This document shows, in pieces, positions 58,666 to 64,000 of a DNA stretch of 64,000 nt; position 1 is the stretch's first letter, and each line of letters begins with the position of its first letter. A program made the translations under genes and the position numbers. The notes under the pieces were generated by a model. That model ran no database searches and was not told where the DNA came from. It worked only from the letters and a program-made list of their open reading frames with translations. Source of the stretch: Phocoena phocoena (taxonomy: Eukaryota; Chordata; Mammalia; Artiodactyla; Phocoenidae); contig NC_089224.1 in the NCBI RefSeq assembly GCF_963924675.1, positions 65,829,464 to 65,893,463 on the forward strand, written 5' to 3'.

Positions 58666-59119
58666 ATATTGGACTTTATACTCTTTGGCTCATGATATAC
58701 TCTCATTATTACTCCTTACACGGCCTGTTTTTATTTATGTAGCCACCTAGTTATAAATAACATCATAAACTGTACTTGTAACCTTAAAGTGCTACACAGA
58801 TATTAATTTCTCAGGGATTGAGGAATAAAAATAATAAGCTGTGTGACAAATGATGCAGTTTATATCCACCAGCCACCTTTCCATAATACAAAATGGGTCA
58901 GATTGATTTCTTCTTCCTCCCTTTTAAATGCTCTCTGAAATTTTCCTCCTCCTCTTTCTCAACTTGGGCCATTCATTTGTTTTATTTTTACCTCTTCCGG
59001 ACTCAGTTTGTTCCCATATTGTTTTATAAGTGCCCTTCGATTAATTTGCGACTGTAGATTCTTATTGGGAATGATACAGGGGGAATTCATGTGTTGGTAG
59101 AGGGTTGGTCAGATGACCA
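58666..59119. other. Unassigned intronic sequence
   Basis: Nothing recognised. Confidence 0.5.
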
Positions 59120-59430
59120 TTGTCATTCGTGCAACCATTCATTTTGCAAATATTTAATGAGCTCCTAGTATACGTGTGGCATTGTGCTAGGTACTAGGGA
59201 TACAAAGTAAATAAAACAGACAAGATCCTTGCCCTCATGGATCCCATATGGAGGAGTTTACAAGTAATCAAATATACATACTGTGAGTTCTGAGAAGGAC
59301 TATAAAGGGAACAAACAAGGATGAAGATACACATGAGAGAGTAAGCGCACAGTTACCTGGGAGGAAAGCATTCCAGACAGAGTGAACAGCAAGTTCAAAG
59401 GTCCTGAGGCAAGAGCAAAGAGGAGCATAC
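59120..59430. mobile_element. Ancient mammal-wide repeat, family not assigned
   Basis: TGTGCTAGGTACTAGGGATAC, CCTTGCCCTCATGGATCCC, GCATTCCAGACAGAGTGAAC and AAGGTCCTGAGGCAAGAGC recur in the repeat at 28985. Recognised by recurrence. Confidence 0.5.
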
Positions 59431-59494
59431 TGCCCCCCCACCATGTGTAACTAACTTATTGGACACTTTCGGTGTATACGTACAGGTACACTCT

Positions 59495-59570
59495 AGGTGT
59501 ATATGTAAATATGTATAATATATGATATAGATATTATATATGCATACAGGTATATATAATACATATATGA
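59495..59570. repeat. AT-rich low-complexity tract
   Basis: Runs of TATAT/ATATA words. Confidence 0.75.
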
Positions 59571-59579
59571 ATAACTTAA

Positions 59580-61130
59580 AACTTTAACAGAAGTTATGTT
59601 AAATCATTGGCTATGAGGAAAAGTAGTGTTGACATATTCTACCTTTAAATAATGTTCATTAGACACACAGTTTTTAAAAAGAAAAACGTTTGGAAAAATA
59701 ATTCAATGGACATCTTTTGGATCTCTAACCAGCTAATAGGCCTTAGTGACAGATTCCAGGGGACGAAGTCACAGCTGCTCATAATGCTGCCAAACACTGT
59801 GGCTCATAGCAGATTGTGGGGTTTTAAAACTTAATATTTAAAAAATAAAATAATATAAATCTGTTTATTTTTTAATTTTAGCACATAGAGTTTCAGAATC
59901 AATCCTTTTTTTTCCTGATTATTTTGCAACCGTTAAACTATTTTGTTACAAAAATAAGTCTGGGTGACCTTTCATATTCCTGGAACAAAAATCTTAATTA
60001 CTCGGTATTATGAAGTTCTGAATCAGGGAAAGACAAGGCTTTTGAAAGGTTCCGTGAAATCTCTTTTAGTGCAAAACCTGTGTACCATGAAATGGTAAAT
60101 CTGAAACATTTCATTGTTCCTTTTCATCTGTGCTGTTCAGAAAGATACAGGCTTTCTCTTTCTCCACTTCCCTTAATTCTGTAAACCTTTAATGCCTATT
60201 CTGTGTAAGGCATGGTGTCTGTGATTAATGTAGAAATGGGAAGCACATGGCAGAGGCCAAAACGGAATTGTTGAGGGAGCTTTAAAGAATTACCACGCAG
60301 TTCCCTGTGGACAGAAAGCTAGGGGTGGGGATTCCTTCAGAAAAGTGGGGGAATGTCTATAAAGATTGAGAAAAGAGATCATGAAAGGCTTTGAACACTA
60401 CAACAGAAGTTGCTTACAAATTTTTCAGTCAAGGTTTTTAAGGAAAAAGTGAAGTGACAGTGTTGACTTTGCCTTCCAGATGATCTTCATAAGTTGGGTG
60501 TTTATTCTATTTAGGTGACACCTGGATATGTCCCCACACCCCTTGCTTGATTCATTGCATTTCTCTCTTCCAGTCTCAGAAAAAGCATACCACAGAGCAA
60601 AAGGAGAGTAATCAACTAATGGCTCACTCTTTATGCATAAAATGAAGATGTCCTGCATGAAAATCAATTTACTTTGAGTTCAAACACTCTCACGTTCAAC
60701 TCTGAGTAATTTATCCTCCTGCTTCTCCCATGGAATTTAACAAACCCAAGATGGGAGGATGAATCTACAAAATAACTTGTTCTTTTCTTTGAACTGAACT
60801 AGCGATTCATCCAAAGAAACATTTAAGATCAATGTTCCTTCTAAATTTAAACTTCTGGCACTTCAGGGCTGGAACTCTCTGGGAAAGTAAGTACTGTTTA
60901 TACTGTTTATTCTGTTTCAGAGCTAAAACTTTACATGACAAGTAAAGGGATCCAATATATTCATCTACTGGGAGCTACCTTGACAAGTTTTATTTAGTTT
61001 TAAAATCAGAATTCAACAGTAGCTTCATTTTTATAGAAACAGAGCTTATAAAAAAGGTAAGCCCTAAACAAAATTGCTATTTTAAGAGTTAATTTCTTTC
61101 TAGCCTCACCTTACTTTCTCCAAACAAAAT
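59580..61130. other. Unassigned intronic sequence
   Basis: AT-rich, no exon or repeat recognised. Confidence 0.5.
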
Positions 61131-61134
61131 GGTG

Positions 61135-61625
61135 CTCTATCTCGGACAACTTTTTTCATGGAGGTATACCTTACATACTGTATATGCACAGATCTTAAGT
61201 GTACAGCTTGATGAACATGTATCTGTATGTGTGTGTGTGTACATACCTTGTGTCTATAAGCTACAGAACATTTCCATCACCCTGGAAAATCTCTTTTTGC
61301 CCCCTTTCGTACTCACTATCCCCAGAGATAACGGCTCCACCCCCAGAGAACTGCTATTCTGACTTCTGTCATCATAGATTGGATTTTCCTCTTCACAAAC
61401 TTCACAGAAATGAAGTCTTTCCGTATATACTGTTTTGTGTCTGGCTTCTTTGCCTCAACATAATGTATTTAAGATTCACCCACGTTGTTGCATCTCTTCA
61501 TAACTCAGAATTTTTTTACTGTTGAGTAGTATTACAACGTATGAATATGCAATTTGTTCGTCTATTCTCTTACTGATGGATATTTGGGTTGTTTCCAGTG
61601 TGAACACTGCTTTTGACAGCTTCAT
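61135..61625 (-). mobile_element. Old L1 3' end
   Basis: GGAGGTATACCTTACATACTG at the left and TGATGGATATTTGGGTTGTT, GTGTGAACACTGCTTTTG at the right follow antisense L1 3'UTR into ORF2. A (TG)n of about six units lies at 61225. Confidence 0.72.
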
Positions 61626-62067
61626 GAGTTTAAGAATGGGTGAGAGAGGCATGAGAAATGAACTAAGCTATAAGCACAGACCTTTTTTAAAAAAAAAGTT
61701 GTTCTGAATACTTTACACGTTCCTGGCAGAAATAGAATATATCTCTCTTGCAGCCTATAAAGTGTCTGAATCAGAATTATTAAGCATCCAATTAAATATA
61801 TTTGCTTCAGCATGGTGCTAGTGAATACAAAAGTGTGGATTGACTCCTATATGAGTATGTTGGTTTTTCTGGTGAAAAAAGCTTCACTCCCAGGTCTCAG
61901 AAAACAATAGAGACCCCCCCGACCATCTTACCAGTGCATGTCATGGAGCACGAAGGCAGTGGAAAGGGTCTTGTGCATCACTGGGAAAACCCCTCACCTA
62001 GACTAGAAATTGAACCCAAAATGCATTGGGTTAATTTGGGTAAATCATAAAGTCATTCAAAAAGCAG

Positions 62068-62247
62068 TTCACAGGGAGATCAGCTCGATGCTTTGTGACA
62101 ACCTAGAGGGGTGGGATAGGGAGGGTGGGAGGGAGGCTCAAGAGGGAGGGGATATGGGGATATATGTATACTTATAGCTGATTTACTTTGTCGTACAGCA
62201 GAAACTAACACAACATTGTAAAGCAATTATACTCCAATAAAGATGTT
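62068..62247 (+). mobile_element. 5'-truncated L1 3' end
   Basis: Same 3'UTR as the L1 at 12459 (GATCAGCTCGATGCTTTGTG to CCAATAAAGATGTT). Flanked by AAAAAGCAG (62059-62067 and 62248-62256). Confidence 0.88.
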
Positions 62248-62319
62248 AAAAAGCAGCTTGTTCAAGTACTTCCTTATACAATGTTAATAAAACACTAAGG
62301 AAGTATTAATGGTAATTAA

Positions 62320-62530
62320 TATGTGTTGATTCTTATATATTACATATATTATCGTTATCCTCACAAGATTGCCAAGTGAGTGTTGTTATTCCCACGTGTC
62401 AGATGAAGGACCAAACTTCACCTGCCATAAAGGTGTGTTAAGTAAATTAAGGTCATGCAGTTATTTTCTAGCAGAGCCAGTACTCAACCCCAGGTTGGCA
62501 CAGTCCAAAGCCCACCCAGATGCTTTACAC
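62320..62530 (-). mobile_element. MIR-like SINE fragment
   Basis: CGTTATCCTCACAAGATTGCC, then AAGGTCATGCAGTTATT and AGCAGAGCCAGTACTCAACCC is antisense MIR. Confidence 0.7.
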
Positions 62531-62739
62531 TAAAACATATTTATAAAATTAGTGGGCTCCATAAATTCCATACTTGAAGAAGTGAGACATAGATGCAACT
62601 GGCTCACTTGAGATCCAACTGCAGTCTTTGATGAGGAGGAATCCAAACTTTTAACATCTCCACATCCAAAGAGTCAGCACACAAACACACCTCAAAGCTT
62701 CCATCAGCACCAAACACTTGCAGGGAGCTTATTACTATT

Positions 62740-63085
62740 ATGTTTTTTAGTTTTTATTATTTTATTTATTTTTTATACAGCAGGTTCTTATTAGTTATCT
62801 ATTTTATACATATTAGTTTATATATGTCAATCCCAATCTCCCAGTTCATCCCACCACTACCTCCTTCCACCCCGCTTTCCCCGCTTGGTGTCCATACGTT
62901 TGTTCTCTACATCTGTCTCAATTTCTGCCTTGCAAACCAGTTCGTCTGTACCATTTTTCTAGATTCCACATATATGCATTAATATACATATTTGTTTTAC
63001 TCTTTCTGACTTACTTCACTCTGTATGACAGCCTCTAGGTCCATCCATGTCTCTACAAATGATCCAATTTCGTTCCTTTTTTTTC
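62740..63085 (-). mobile_element. L1 3' end, subfamily 1
   Basis: Antisense L1 3'UTR (TACAGCAGGTTCTTATTAGT) running into the ORF2 end (ACTCTGTATGACAGCCTCTAGG). The 3' end matches the micro-insertion at 19685 and differs from its neighbour at 63095. Confidence 0.82.
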
Positions 63086-63094
63086 TTTGCTTTG

Positions 63095-63725
63095 TTTATT
63101 TATTTTTTACATCTTTATTGGAGTATAATTGCTTTACAATGGTGTGTTAGTTTCTGCTTTAGAACAAAGTGAATCAGTTATACATATACATATGTTCCCA
63201 TATCTCTTCCCTCTTGCGTCTCCCTCCCTCCTACCCTCTCTATCCCACCCCTCCAGGTGGTCACAAAGCACCAAGCTGAGCTCCCTGTGCTATGCGGCTG
63301 CTTCCCACTAGCTATCTACCTTACATTTGGTAGTGTATATATGTCCATGCATCTCTCTCGCTTTGTCACAGCTTACCCTTCCCCCTCCGCATATCCTCAA
63401 GTCCATTCTCTAGTAGGTCTGTGTCTTTATTCTTGTCTTACCCCTAGGTTCTTCATGACATTTTTTTTCTTAAATTTCATATATATGTGTTAGCATATGG
63501 TATTTCTCTTTCTCTTTCTGACTTACTTCACTCTGTATGACAGACTCTAGGTCCATCCACCTCATTACAAATATTTCAATTTTTTTATGGCTGAGTAATA
63601 TTCCATTGCATATATGTGCCACATCTTCTTTACCCATTTGTATGTCGATGGGCATTTAGGTTGCTTCCATGACCTGGCTATTGTAAATAGTGCTGCAATG
63701 AACATTGGGGTGTATGTGTCTTTAT
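63095..63725 (-). mobile_element. L1 3' end, subfamily 2
   Basis: Antisense copy of the 3'UTR type seen at 12459 (ACATCTTTATTGGAGTATAA at the left), continuing to the ORF2 end (GGCTGAGTAATATTCCATTG). Lies head-to-tail with the L1 end at 62740. Confidence 0.85.
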
Positions 63726-64000
63726 AATACAACAAAGACTTATCTGATGTGCTTACAAGAACAGCTTTCATCAGGGATTCAGTGACACACCAGTCAAAAC
63801 AGTTCATCATTTCTAATTTTTTTCTACCTTAAAAATAAAATTATGTTGACTGTGAGACTTTGCTGCCGCCTCTCAAATGAGGCACACCCTTTAGAAATCA
63901 CAAAGAATGGCAGATATTTTTAGGTTAAAAGAAACACACGTGGTGATATCACAGATTCTGAAGATAGGTCTCTGAGAGCTTTCTCTATTCATTTTGGTTC

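Larger units (their letters stand above)
24793..64000 (-). other. APBA1: APBA1 intron 1 (partial, 3' part of the intron)
   Basis: All sequence to the right of the acceptor. Human APBA1 has a very long first intron, which fits 39 kb without another exon here. No additional exon was recognised. Confidence 0.75.

Noticed and set aside
1..64000. CRISPR arrays, operons, phage or plasmid systems, or a new defence-type system
   Set aside because: The sequence is mammalian intron and exon with interspersed repeats. No spaced identical repeats, bacterial gene arrangement or ribosome-binding sites are present.

Overview
The window is vertebrate nuclear DNA, almost certainly from a cetacean (whale or dolphin). 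The main clue is ten copies of the CHR-2-type tRNA-derived SINE (consensus start near GGGCTTCCCTGGTGGCGCAG), plus six copies of related CHR-1-like SINEs and cetartiodactyl-type L1 3' ends. There are no operons, phage, CRISPR or bacterial-type systems. Species cannot be decided from this sequence.

One real protein-coding exon is present: the first coding exon (exon 2 by analogy with human) of APBA1 (X11-alpha/Mint-1), on the minus strand at 23536-24792. It has a good splice acceptor, 69 bases of 5'UTR, an ATG at 24723 and 396 codons, and it ends in phase 0 at a GTAAGT donor. Everything left of it (1-23535) is read as APBA1 intron 2 and everything right of it (24793-64000) as intron 1. Exon 1 with the promoter, and the PTB and two PDZ domains, lie outside the window.

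Intron 2 (left part): two CHR-2 SINEs (3.7-4.6 kb); a near full-length but dead L1 with an 18-bp target-site duplication (5151-11514); an ancient antisense L1/HAL1-like repeat (about 11.5-19.2 kb) broken by a SINE and by a second L1 (12459-18373) that carries a 5' inversion and a doubled 3' end; small L1 insertions at 19.7 and 20.2 kb; and a hAT (MER5-like) element split by a solo LTR (22536-23334).

Exon block (about 23.4-24.8 kb): GC-rich and CpG-dense, unlike the AT-rich flanks, with a CAG tract coding six glutamines followed by four glutamates.

Intron 1 (right part): a patchwork of CHR SINEs, MIR/L2 remains, old L1 pieces mostly on the minus strand, mariner relics and a palindromic mariner MITE (32.6-34.1 kb), a second solo LTR (43.9-44.5 kb), a long L2 remnant (46.35-47.69 kb), a 5'-truncated L1 (51933-52820), an MLT1-type LTR (55.9-56.5 kb), and two microsatellites (TCTA, CA). 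About a third of the window shows nothing I can assign. All L1, LTR and SINE reading frames are broken or non-coding. Repeat family names come from recognising consensus-like sequence by eye, not from a database search.
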